Assembly: GCF_011617705.1 (NCBI RefSeq)
Contig: NZ_CP050154.1
Location: 62,001-126,000 of the forward strand
Length of the DNA stretch: 64,000 bases
From: Brevibacterium limosum
Lineage (GTDB): Bacteria > Actinomycetota > Actinomycetes > Actinomycetales > Brevibacteriaceae
Reading direction: 5' to 3'
Shown here: one piece after another, positions 8,209 through 16,164 of the stretch
Position numbering within the stretch: the stretch's first letter is position 1
Layout: each line of letters starts with the position of its first letter
Notes under the pieces: generated by a model
What the model was told of the DNA's origin: nothing
Database searches by the model: none
The model's input: only the letters and a program-made list of their open reading frames with translations
Program-made: the position numbers and the translations under genes

Positions 8209-8814
8209 ATGAAACGTGCGCGCACTCTTGCGGTGACTGCACTGTCCGCCGCCGTCCTCGCCGGGGGAGTCTCCCTGGCAACGGCCACCTCGGCCTCGGC
8301 CGGCCCGATCTCCGGAGGCGTCAGCCAGGAGAACGCAGAAGCACCGGCCGGTGACGGCTCCGAAGCCGGATCGACCGGAGGGATCGACGACCCGGACGAG
8401 TTGAGCGAGGAGCAGATCGACAATGCGCGCACCATCATCGGCGTCGGCAAGGGCGCGGATCTGTCGAAGCAGGCGCAGACGATCGCTGTGATGACCGCAC
8501 TGCAGGAATCGAGCCTCAACGACCTCGACGGCGGGGACCGCGATTCCGCCGGTGCGTTCCAGCAGCGTCCGTCGATGAAGTGGGGATCGGTCGATGAAGT
8601 CACCGACACCGTGTACGCATCGAAGGCTTTCTACGGAGTCGACTCCGGAAGCGCGAACCCGGGCCTGACCCAGATCGACAACTGGGAGAGCATCGACCCC
8701 GGTGACGCCGCACAGGAGGTGCAGCGCTCTGCCTTCCCCGACGAATATGCGAAGTGGGAGCCGCTGGCTGAGAAGCTCGTCGACGACAACCAGGACGTCG
8801 ACGACATCGACTGA
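8209..8814 (+). CDS. Secreted lysozyme-like/transglycosylase-type protein
   Basis: A 201-residue exported protein. The signal peptide is clear: MKRARTLAVTALSAAVLAGG with cleavage expected near SASA-GP at about residues 30-31. An acidic linker is followed by a domain with QTIAVMTALQESSLNDL, GDRDSAGAFQQRPS and YASKAFYG. That pattern belongs to lysozyme-like cell-wall proteins in which the Glu of ALQES is the likely catalytic acid. It probably acts on peptidoglycan outside the membrane. The region 7932-8208 before it holds no gene and presumably carries its promoter; I see no defined site there. Confidence 0.78.
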   Translation: MKRARTLAVTALSAAVLAGGVSLATATSASAGPISGGVSQENAEAPAGDGSEAGSTGGIDDPDELSEEQIDNARTIIGVGKGADLSKQAQTIAVMTALQESSLNDLDGGDRDSAGAFQQRPSMKWGSVDEVTDTVYASKAFYGVDSGSANPGLTQIDNWESIDPGDAAQEVQRSAFPDEYAKWEPLAEKLVDDNQDVDDID

Positions 8815-8865
8815 TCCAGCGGCGCAGTCAATTGGGTTGGCCCGGACTCAGCCCTTCCGAAGAGA

Positions 8866-10131
8866 TCAGGCCAGGGCCCCGGCGGCGAGCCGGCGAACCA
8901 CCTCGGTGAGGTGATGGAGTCCCGAGACGAGATCCTCGTCCTTCGTGAATTCGGCGAGGCTGTGGGAGATCCCGTCGACGCTGGGGATGAAGAGCATGAC
9001 GGTGGGCACCTCGTCCTTCATGTTCGTCGAATCGTGCCCGGCCACGGTCATCACCCGCGCCGAGGTGAGTCCCAGGTCGTCCGCGGCCGACCGTGCCAGC
9101 TCGACCCCGTCCTCGGAGTACGGATTCTGATCCCAGCTGTGTTCGGCGACGATCTCGATATCCACGTGATCATCGGCGCTGACCTGGGCGATCGTGGACA
9201 TCAGCTTCTCATGGGCGGCGGCGATCACCTCGGCGTTGGGGGAGCGCAGGTCGAGCAGCAGGCTGACCTCACTGGCGACGACGACCGGGGAATTCGGATA
9301 CACGGTGAGCTGACCGCACGCGGTGTGCAGCGCGCCGGGCTCGAAATCGTCGACGAGTTCACGCGCAGCCACGACGAGACGGGCGGCCCCGAGCAGGGCA
9401 TCCTGCCGATCCGACATGAGCGTCGACCCGCTGTGAGCCTGCGCACCGGTGACCTTGAACTCGTACTTGTGTGCCGCCCACGTGGCGTTGACCAGGCCGA
9501 TCGTCACTCCGTCCTCTTCCATGCTGCGACCCTGCTGGACGTGGATCTCCGCATAGGAGGCGATCTCGGGGGCGGTGAAGTCACCGCGCTCGCCGATCGC
9601 ATCGAGCGCCTCGGCGACGGTGACGCCGGCAGCATCCTGCGTGGTCAGGGCCGCCTCGAGCTCGGCCTTGCCGGTGAAGACGTTGCTGCCCATCATCGAG
9701 GGCTTGAACCGGGAGCCCTCCTCGTTGAACCAATTGACGACGGCCAGATTGAACCTCGCGCGCGAGGGATCCGCCCGCAGCTCATCGGCGACAGCGAAGC
9801 ACGCATGCGCCGAGGCCATCACCCCATAGGCACCGTCGAAGCGCCCGGCCGTGGGCTGCGAATCCATATGCGAACCCGTGAGCACGTACGGGGCGCCCGG
9901 CACGAGCTCGAGAAGCCCGAACTGATTGCCGATCGCATCCCGGTGGACGCTGAAACCGTGCTGCACGAGCAGATCCTCGAACCATTTCCGCTGCTGACCA
10001 TCGGCAGCACTCGCCGCCTGTCGGTCGACCCCATTCGTGCCCTCGACCGCACCGAAACGCGAATGCACGGCCCAATCGGCGAGGAACTCGGCTTCGCGAT
10101 CGGCACTGATCAGAGTGGGTGAAACGGTCAT
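8866..10131 (-). CDS. M20-family N-carbamoyl/ureido amino-acid hydrolase
   Basis: Metal-dependent amidohydrolase of the hydantoinase/carbamoylase (allantoate amidohydrolase) group, 421 residues. Metal ligands are recognisable: GSHMDSQPTAGRFDGAYGV (His and Asp), NEEGSRF (catalytic Glu pair), EIHVQQG (His) and VAGHDSTNM (His). The usual HIEQG motif reads HVQQG here. The start is the ATG at 10131, seven bases after AAAGGA; an upstream TTG is less likely. It is the last gene of an operon with the ThDP enzyme (23 bases upstream) and the MHS permease, so it probably deacylates or decarbamoylates an intermediate of that pathway. Confidence 0.85.
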   Translation of the reverse strand: MTVSPTLISADREAEFLADWAVHSRFGAVEGTNGVDRQAASAADGQQRKWFEDLLVQHGFSVHRDAIGNQFGLLELVPGAPYVLTGSHMDSQPTAGRFDGAYGVMASAHACFAVADELRADPSRARFNLAVVNWFNEEGSRFKPSMMGSNVFTGKAELEAALTTQDAAGVTVAEALDAIGERGDFTAPEIASYAEIHVQQGRSMEEDGVTIGLVNATWAAHKYEFKVTGAQAHSGSTLMSDRQDALLGAARLVVAARELVDDFEPGALHTACGQLTVYPNSPVVVASEVSLLLDLRSPNAEVIAAAHEKLMSTIAQVSADDHVDIEIVAEHSWDQNPYSEDGVELARSAADDLGLTSARVMTVAGHDSTNMKDEVPTVMLFIPSVDGISHSLAEFTKDEDLVSGLHHLTEVVRRLAAGALA

Positions 10132-10154
10132 GATGGGTCCTTTCGACAACGGGG

Positions 10155-11900
10155 TCAGGCGGTTTCGTCGGCGGCTGGGGGCTTGGTCGCCGGGTCGATG
10201 AGCACGTGGATGAGCGCGGGAGAATCCGATGCCAAGGCGCGGTCGAGCGCCGGCCCGAACTCCTCGGTCGTCTCGACGCGTTCCCCGTGCCCGGTCAGAC
10301 CGGACACAGAAGGCCCTGCCCCGTTCCCGGAATCGTCACCCACCGAGGAGACCCCGGAGCTGCTCAGATCGAACGCCGTCATCCAGGCCGCGAAGTCAGG
10401 GTTGACCATCCGCGTGCCCGAGGGCCGGCCCGGATAGTGGTTCTCCTGGTGGGACACGATCGTGCCGTACACACCGTTGTCGATGACGATGATGAGCGGC
10501 TTCGCTCCGTGGGCGAAGGCCGTGGCGATCTCCTGTCCGTTCATGAGGAAGTCCCCGTCGCCGCAGATCGCGACGGCTCGCCGGTCCGGGCACGCCAAGG
10601 ACGCGGCGACAGCTGCGGGAACGGCGAGCCCCATGGCTCCGTTGCGGGCCCCGACGAGGGTCGCAGGCCGTTCGTGCCGGATGAAGCGGTGCCCCCAGAT
10701 GGTGGCATTGCCCGCCCCGTAGGTCAGGATCGCTTCCCCGCCGAGGCGGTCGTCGAGGATCCCGATCGCCACCCCCAGATCGACCCCGGGCCGGTCTCCG
10801 GCGGTGGCTTGCGAATCGGCGGGTGCCGCCTCGGCGTCGGGCCTGTAAGCGGCGAACCGGGCCTGTGCTGCCACGCGCTCGTCCCTCCAGTCATCGGTTC
10901 GCGCACCGCGCGCAGCGGCGGCATCGAGACTGGTCAGAGTCTCGGTGAAGGACCGTGGTGACGCGAAGATCTGCTGATCGATCCGGCCGGCATGCTGTGT
11001 GGCTTCGGCGTCCAGGGATACGAGCACCGTCTCGGCGTCGAAGCCGATCGTGTAACCGTCGCTGGCCACATCGGAACGGGTACAGCCGACGAAGACGAGC
11101 AGGTCCGCCTCGGCGAACCCGGCCGCCACCGCATCGGCGCGACCATAGCCGAGCCACCCGGCCCATGCCGGCGAGGAATGCGGCAGCGCATCGTAGGCGC
11201 GCCAATCGCAGAAGACCGGCACCCTCGCCGAGGCGGCGAACCGAGCGAGATCGGCACCGCAGCCCGACTGCCAACCGTCACCGCCGAGGACGAACGCGGG
11301 ACGTTCGGCTGCCGCGATGCGGGAGGTCAGCGACTCGAGCTCGGTGTTCGCCGGGATCGGCGGGGCCGCCTCGGTGAGGGTCGGGGTGGGGGATTCGGTG
11401 AGACGGACGAGGACGTCCTCTGGCAGGCCGACGACGACGGGGCCGGGCCGACCGGACGCGGCGATGCGCAGGGCATCGGCGGTGAGCTCTCCGGCACGGT
11501 GCTCGTCATCGATGGTGAGCACGCGCTTCGCCGTCGAGGAGAACCATTCGGGCAGGCTGAACTCCTGGAACGATTCCCGCGACCTGTCGGTGAGCGGGAC
11601 GAGGCCGACGAAGAGGACGAGCGCGGTCGCATCCTGCCAGGCCGTGTGGACGGAGATCATCGCGTTCGCCGCACCGGGCCCGCGGGTGACCATGGCGATT
11701 CCCGGACGACCGGTCAGGCGCGATTCGGCCAGAGCCATGAACCCCGCACCGCCCTCCTGACGGCACACCACGGTGTCGATGGACGAGTCATAGAGCCCGT
11801 CGAGCACGTCGAGGTAGGACTCGCCGGGGACCGCGTAGACGCGTTCGATTCCCGCGCTCTCCAGGGTGTCGACGATGAGGTGGCCGGCGGAACGCGACAT
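10155..11900 (-). CDS. Thiamine-diphosphate-dependent decarboxylase/carboligase, acetolactate-synthase-like
   Basis: A 581-residue ThDP enzyme of the three-domain POX/ALS fold. The N-terminal PYR domain has GIERVYAVPGES and CRQEGGAGFMA, whose Glu matches the cofactor-activating glutamate. A central domain follows (AAAERPAFVLGGDGWQSG). The C-terminal PP domain carries the GDGDFLMNGQE...IIVIDNGVYGT metal/ThDP motif. The start ATG at 11900 follows AAAGGA. The glutamate argues against glyoxylate carboligase, which lacks it. The substrate is unknown; the operon partners are an MHS permease and an M20 amidohydrolase. Confidence 0.85.
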   Translation of the reverse strand: MSRSAGHLIVDTLESAGIERVYAVPGESYLDVLDGLYDSSIDTVVCRQEGGAGFMALAESRLTGRPGIAMVTRGPGAANAMISVHTAWQDATALVLFVGLVPLTDRSRESFQEFSLPEWFSSTAKRVLTIDDEHRAGELTADALRIAASGRPGPVVVGLPEDVLVRLTESPTPTLTEAAPPIPANTELESLTSRIAAAERPAFVLGGDGWQSGCGADLARFAASARVPVFCDWRAYDALPHSSPAWAGWLGYGRADAVAAGFAEADLLVFVGCTRSDVASDGYTIGFDAETVLVSLDAEATQHAGRIDQQIFASPRSFTETLTSLDAAAARGARTDDWRDERVAAQARFAAYRPDAEAAPADSQATAGDRPGVDLGVAIGILDDRLGGEAILTYGAGNATIWGHRFIRHERPATLVGARNGAMGLAVPAAVAASLACPDRRAVAICGDGDFLMNGQEIATAFAHGAKPLIIVIDNGVYGTIVSHQENHYPGRPSGTRMVNPDFAAWMTAFDLSSSGVSSVGDDSGNGAGPSVSGLTGHGERVETTEEFGPALDRALASDSPALIHVLIDPATKPPAADETA

Positions 11901-11965
11901 GGGGTGTCCTTTCGACGATCGAGCGGTGAGGGTCCGGGGCTTCCGGATCGGTGCTGTGCTGGTTC

Positions 11966-13297
11966 TCAGTGTTTGAAGCCGGGCAGGGCGACGCTCATGC
12001 GGGGAGCGACATATCCGGCGAAGGCGGTGAACAGGGAGAGGAAGGCGAGCATCGCCGCGGCCGGCCACCAGTGGTCACCGGCGGAGGCGACGAAGCTCGT
12101 GGCCAGCAGCGGGATGAATCCGGAGATCATGCCCGCGGCGTTCTGCGCCATCCCCACACCCGTGTAGCGGGTGGTGGCGGGGAACAGACCGGTGAGCACG
12201 GTGCCCGAGGCCGCGTAGGGCAGGGACAGGGTGGACACGGCCAGGGTCATGGCGATGACGACGAGGACCGGATTGCCGGACTCGAACATGAAGAACGCAG
12301 GCACCGCGACGGCCGCCGAGGCGACTCCACCCCAGAGGATGACCTTCGAGGCTCCGTACTTCGTGCCCAGGGCACCGCCCCAGAGGAGGGCGAGGATCTC
12401 GACGGCGGCCGCGACCATGCTGCCGAGCAGGAGGAGCGAATCGTCGTAGCCGAGGATGTTGACCCCGTACCAGACGCAGAACGCGGTGACGAGGTAGAAG
12501 CCGCCGACGCCGAGCAGGGCCGCGGCCATGCCGATGATGATCTGCTTCCACGAGTCACGGAAGGTCGTGCGGATGGGGCTCTTCTCGACCTCACCGGACT
12601 CTTCGAGCTGACGGAAGACCGGGGACTCCTCGAGGCGGGCACGCAGGTAGATGGCGACGACGAGCAGCGGCAGGGCGATGAGGAACGGGATCCTCCAACC
12701 GAATGAGTTGAAGCTGTCCTGGGAGAACACCAGGGTCATGACGAAGAAGCCGCCGGAGGAGAGGATCGTGCCGATCGGGGAGCCGATCTGCGGGATCGCC
12801 GCGTAACGGGCGCGCAGGTGGAGCGGGGCGTTCTCGACGACGAGGGTCATCGCGCCCGACCATTCGCCGCCGACGAAGAGTCCCTGGAGGATGCGCAGGA
12901 GCACGAGCAGGGCAGGGGCGGCGAAGCCGATCGCCGCATAGGTCGGCAGGAGGCCGATGAGGCCGGTGACGACGCCGATGCCGATGATCGTGATGAGCAG
13001 GACCTTCCGGCGCCCGATCTTGTCGCCCATGCGGCCGAAGATCAGACCGCCGATGGGGCGAGCGGCCAGACCGACGCCGAAGGTGGCGAACGAGGCCATC
13101 GCGGCGGCCGTGGCGTTCTCGCTGGTGAAGTACTGGACGTTGAAGACCAGGGCGGCCGCTGCCGAGAAGAGGAAGAAGTCGTACCACTCGAGGGCGGTGC
13201 CGATCAGCGCCCCGGCGGCGACCTTGTTCGCGTCCTTGATGCTCAGTTCCGTCGTGGCATTGAGCTCGGCGGACGCCGTGATGTTCTGCTCGCTCAT
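11966..13297 (-). CDS. MHS-family MFS permease (organic acid/osmolyte proton symporter)
   Basis: A 443-residue transporter with about twelve membrane segments. The N terminus has AGALIGTALEWYDFFLFSAAAA, the signature of metabolite:H+ symporters (ProP, ShiA, KgtP group). The MFS loop motif GRMGDKIGRRKVL lies between helices 2 and 3. GLFVGGEWSGA follows in helix 4. It is the first gene of the minus-strand operon 13297-8866 and should import its substrate. It is divergent from the PucR-type regulator at 13480, which probably controls it. The ATG at 13297 begins MSEQN. Confidence 0.87.
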   Translation of the reverse strand: MSEQNITASAELNATTELSIKDANKVAAGALIGTALEWYDFFLFSAAAALVFNVQYFTSENATAAAMASFATFGVGLAARPIGGLIFGRMGDKIGRRKVLLITIIGIGVVTGLIGLLPTYAAIGFAAPALLVLLRILQGLFVGGEWSGAMTLVVENAPLHLRARYAAIPQIGSPIGTILSSGGFFVMTLVFSQDSFNSFGWRIPFLIALPLLVVAIYLRARLEESPVFRQLEESGEVEKSPIRTTFRDSWKQIIIGMAAALLGVGGFYLVTAFCVWYGVNILGYDDSLLLLGSMVAAAVEILALLWGGALGTKYGASKVILWGGVASAAVAVPAFFMFESGNPVLVVIAMTLAVSTLSLPYAASGTVLTGLFPATTRYTGVGMAQNAAGMISGFIPLLATSFVASAGDHWWPAAAMLAFLSLFTAFAGYVAPRMSVALPGFKH

Positions 13298-13452
13298 GGT
13301 TCTCTCCGTCGAGTACTGGGATAGCGGCCCGATCGGCCGCATCCGATTGCGGATGGTGCACTGGCCGGTGTGTTCGACCGGCAGGTATCGACCTTACAGA
13401 GTGCCACATGTCCTGATCCAGGCACATTTGTCGCCGATAAGCGGACCGTGTT

Positions 13453-13466
13453 TGTGCGGATGCACA
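13453..13466. promoter_or_regulatory. Inverted repeat between MHS operon and PucR gene
   Basis: TGTGC-GGAT-GCACA, a perfect 5+4+5 inverted repeat ending 13 bases before the GTG start of the regulator gene, inside the divergent intergenic region 13298-13479. It is a candidate operator for the PucR/CdaR protein; this is inference from position and symmetry. Confidence 0.35.
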
Positions 13467-13479
13467 TAATCTTGAGGGT

Positions 13480-14664
13480 GTGAAGGAAGAACAGGATGGA
13501 ATTAAGGGCACACGACAGCTTCGGGACCGGCCGGTGCCCGGGGACGAACGACGGTGGCTCGAACTCCTCGACGCCCTCGACCTCGATGAGCTGACCGAGC
13601 GGTTCATGACGCGCGTGGTCACGGTCTCCGGCTACGATCCCGCCCCGATTCCGATCTCGGAGCTGCGCCGGACCGGGCGACTGTCCTTCTCCACCCTGAT
13701 CGAGGGGCTGCGGGCAGGCGGTTTCGACGGGCCTGTGGCGGTCTCGACGGAGGTCGGGGTCTCCCGGGCTCGTGCAGGCATCCCTCTCGAGGCGCTCATG
13801 ACCGCGATCCGGCATGACTTCAATGTGCTCTGGGAGGTGCTCACCCGGGTGGCGAGCCAGGACGATGCGGAGCTCGTCATCCGCCACACCGGCATCGTCT
13901 TATCCACCGTCGACGAGTACGTCTCCCAGGTCCAACAGGCCTACACGGCCGAGCTGGCGCGGATGCGGGCGGAAGAGGATTCGGTGCATGCGGGACTCAT
14001 CGCAAGCCTCTTCGACGATCCCGATCCGACCGGCGAGAGGTTATCGACGATCGCGACCGGTCTCGGCCTCGGCGTGGACTCACCGCTGCTCGTCATCGCC
14101 GCCACCGGGGACGATGTCCGGGCCCTGCGGGTGATCGTCTCCGATCATGCCCGCGCGGGCGGGACCATGTTCACGCACCACCTCGGCGAGGTTCTCATCG
14201 CCTTCACGAGTGTTCACGAGACTCCCGGCCACTCCTCGGAGACGCTTGCCCGCAGGATCGCCGAGGCCCGGGTGGGGTATGTGCGCGCCGAGGGCATCGG
14301 GGCCCTGCGGCGTTCGGCGCTGACGGCCCGAGACCTCGCCGACGTCATCGCCGCTGATGAGACGTCCGCGATGACGTGGCGCAGCGGATGGGCGCGCCTG
14401 GCCGCCCGGTCGCTGAACGCGGCGGGCAACCCGATCCTCGCCGATGTCGAATCGGCGCTGTCCGCCTGCGGTCCGGTCGAGCGCGAGCGCCTCATCGAGG
14501 CGGTGCGCGCCTATCTGGCCTCGGGCAGCATCGGCGCCAGTGCGACCGAGCTGTTCTGCCACCGCAACACGGTGGCCAACCGTCTGCGCCGCTTCGCCGA
14601 ACTCACCGGTGTCGACCCGATGATCCCCGCCGAGGCGGCCCGTCTCGTCGTCGGTTGGGCGTGA
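13480..14664 (+). CDS. PucR/CdaR-family transcriptional regulator
   Basis: A 394-residue regulator of the sugar-diacid/purine-catabolism type. It has a long sensory region followed by the C-terminal PucR helix-turn-helix (LIEAVRAYLASGSIGASATELFCHRNTVANRLRRF, about residues 330-365). The start is GTG, with GAGGGT just before it. It is divergent from the MHS-ThDP-M20 operon and is the obvious controller, probably responding to the pathway substrate. Its 3' end overlaps the convergent DUF2332 gene by 62 bases. Confidence 0.87.
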   Translation: MKEEQDGIKGTRQLRDRPVPGDERRWLELLDALDLDELTERFMTRVVTVSGYDPAPIPISELRRTGRLSFSTLIEGLRAGGFDGPVAVSTEVGVSRARAGIPLEALMTAIRHDFNVLWEVLTRVASQDDAELVIRHTGIVLSTVDEYVSQVQQAYTAELARMRAEEDSVHAGLIASLFDDPDPTGERLSTIATGLGLGVDSPLLVIAATGDDVRALRVIVSDHARAGGTMFTHHLGEVLIAFTSVHETPGHSSETLARRIAEARVGYVRAEGIGALRRSALTARDLADVIAADETSAMTWRSGWARLAARSLNAAGNPILADVESALSACGPVERERLIEAVRAYLASGSIGASATELFCHRNTVANRLRRFAELTGVDPMIPAEAARLVVGWA

Positions 14665-15778
14665 GTTGGTCGCGGCGGGGCTGCGGCAGTCCGGTGAGGC
14701 TCTGCCCGTGTGGTCCGGTCAGAGCGACTGCTCGGCCGTCGACGCTGAGGATGAATCGCCCATCGGGGTTGATTCCAAGCGCCTCGAGTTGTGCCCGGTT
14801 TTCGGGGAGGACGCCAGCTCCCTCATTGCTGATCCACACGAGGTCTTCGCACGATTGCATGAGCGAAGCGAAGCTGGCACGCGCCTCGGCGTCGACATAG
14901 GCCAGCACCGCACTGTGGAACACGACCGGCTGGGTGCCGTCCGGTACCTCGGCGAGCAGGGACTCGACGGTGTCGAGCAGGTCACCGCAGACGAGCCGGG
15001 GCGGTGCGGCGGCGACGAGCGCAGCCGCCGCAGTGAGCCGTTCGCGTCGCTCATCGTGCTCGGGCCAGATCAGTGAGGTGAGCCATTCCCGCTGGTCAGG
15101 TTCGGTAATGTCGAGCGGATTGAGATCGATGCCTGCCCGCCACGCGACCTCGGGGATGCGGAAAGGTGCCTCGACATTAGTCAGTTCGCACTCGAGGACG
15201 ACCGGGCTGAGGCCTTTCGGCGGGTGGAGGCTGACCAAGCGGCCGGACTTCGCTCCGGGCTCCGTCCGGGACTCCGAACTGGGCGAAGCGGACTCCGAAC
15301 TGGGCGATGCGTGCCCGGCACGTTCGGTCGTTCCTTCCGCACCGACCACCTCGGTGACGGTGTAGCGGTAGCTGTAACGGTCGGGATAAAGGCAGAGCCC
15401 CGCAGAGGCACTGACCTCGATGAGTGCTAGCGGTCGGTCGATCTGCGCGAGCGCCGGCAGCAGCGCCGCGCACCGGCCGGCCTCATTCGTCTGCGTCGAA
15501 CGGGCGAGCATGAGTTCGCGCACCTTCGCCCAATGATCAAGCAGCCACGACCGCAGCTCAGCATAGGAGCCCTCACCGGCGCCGAGGTGGCGGGCTGCAG
15601 CGAAGAGGAGGTTGGCTCGGCGTTTGGGGCGGGGCAGTTCGAGGAGGAGTGCGATGATCTCGTCATCGGCGGACACGCCCTCGGCCCAGGCAGTGTATAT
15701 CGGGGAGGTGCCGGCGGCCTCGAGGCGGGCGAATGTCCGATAGTAGTCGCGCAGGGTTTCGGCGTCGAGTTCAGTCAT
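14603..15778 (-). CDS. DUF2332 family protein
   Basis: A 391-residue cytosolic protein matching DUF2332: SPIYTAWAEGVSADDEI near the N terminus, LIEVSASAGLCLYPDRYSY in the middle, and PVVFHSAVLAYV near the C terminus. The fold looks methyltransferase-like but no activity is established. It carries a seven-residue in-frame tandem duplication (ASPSSES units) at 15269-15310, in a loop. The ATG at 15778 begins MTELDAETL; a GTG at 15787 fits an upstream GGGAG better and may be the real start. The end overlaps the convergent PucR gene. Confidence 0.8.
   Translation of the reverse strand: MTELDAETLRDYYRTFARLEAAGTSPIYTAWAEGVSADDEIIALLLELPRPKRRANLLFAAARHLGAGEGSYAELRSWLLDHWAKVRELMLARSTQTNEAGRCAALLPALAQIDRPLALIEVSASAGLCLYPDRYSYRYTVTEVVGAEGTTERAGHASPSSESASPSSESRTEPGAKSGRLVSLHPPKGLSPVVLECELTNVEAPFRIPEVAWRAGIDLNPLDITEPDQREWLTSLIWPEHDERRERLTAAAALVAAAPPRLVCGDLLDTVESLLAEVPDGTQPVVFHSAVLAYVDAEARASFASLMQSCEDLVWISNEGAGVLPENRAQLEALGINPDGRFILSVDGRAVALTGPHGQSLTGLPQPRRDQLTPNRRRDGPPRRGSSGRHR
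15269..15310. repeat. 21-bp tandem duplication inside the DUF2332 gene
   Basis: Two adjacent copies of GGACTCCGAACTGGGCGA followed by AGC or TGC. They differ at one base, keep the reading frame, and duplicate seven residues in a Ser-rich loop. Confidence 0.85.
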
Positions 15779-16164
15779 CGGCTGCACCGTGGCTCCCCTT
15801 CGCAATCGGGTTGTCTGCACTCATCGTAACCAAGTCGCCCAAAGCTAATTCTCGAAGCCTGATGGCGCGGCAGCTGGTTATGAGTGCAAACGCCACGGCA
15901 CTAAGGCTGCGCGTCTGCACTTTGAACCAGCTGGTCAGTGATCAGGCGCGGGGTCGGCACGCTGCTGAGGGGCGATCGGGACCGCTGAGCCGTCTCGTCC
16001 CGCCGCCGCTTCGGCACGCGCCGCGTCCCGGTATTCGGAACTTCGCGCCCGAACCCTGGGCCAGCCGCCCGCGCTGTCGTAATGTGTTGCCGTACTGCGC
16101 CGACGGCCGCCACCGCGGCGCATCCCGTGCCACCACCGTGGCCGGCCTGATTGAAGGAGATCCC
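15779..16164. other. 386-bp intergenic region, divergent promoters
   Basis: No coding signal on either strand. It separates the DUF2332 gene and the ACS permease gene, which point away from each other. It holds a perfect palindrome ACCAGCTGGT at 15926-15935 and an overlapping inverted repeat CTGGTC-AGT-GATCAG at 15931-15945 with one G-T pair. These could be regulator sites for the permease/oxidase genes. No repeat or RNA gene is visible. Confidence 0.5.

Noticed and set aside
10155-11900. ThDP enzyme as glyoxylate carboligase (ureide pathway)
   Set aside because: Glyoxylate carboligase lacks the cofactor-activating Glu; this protein has it in CRQEGGAGFMA.
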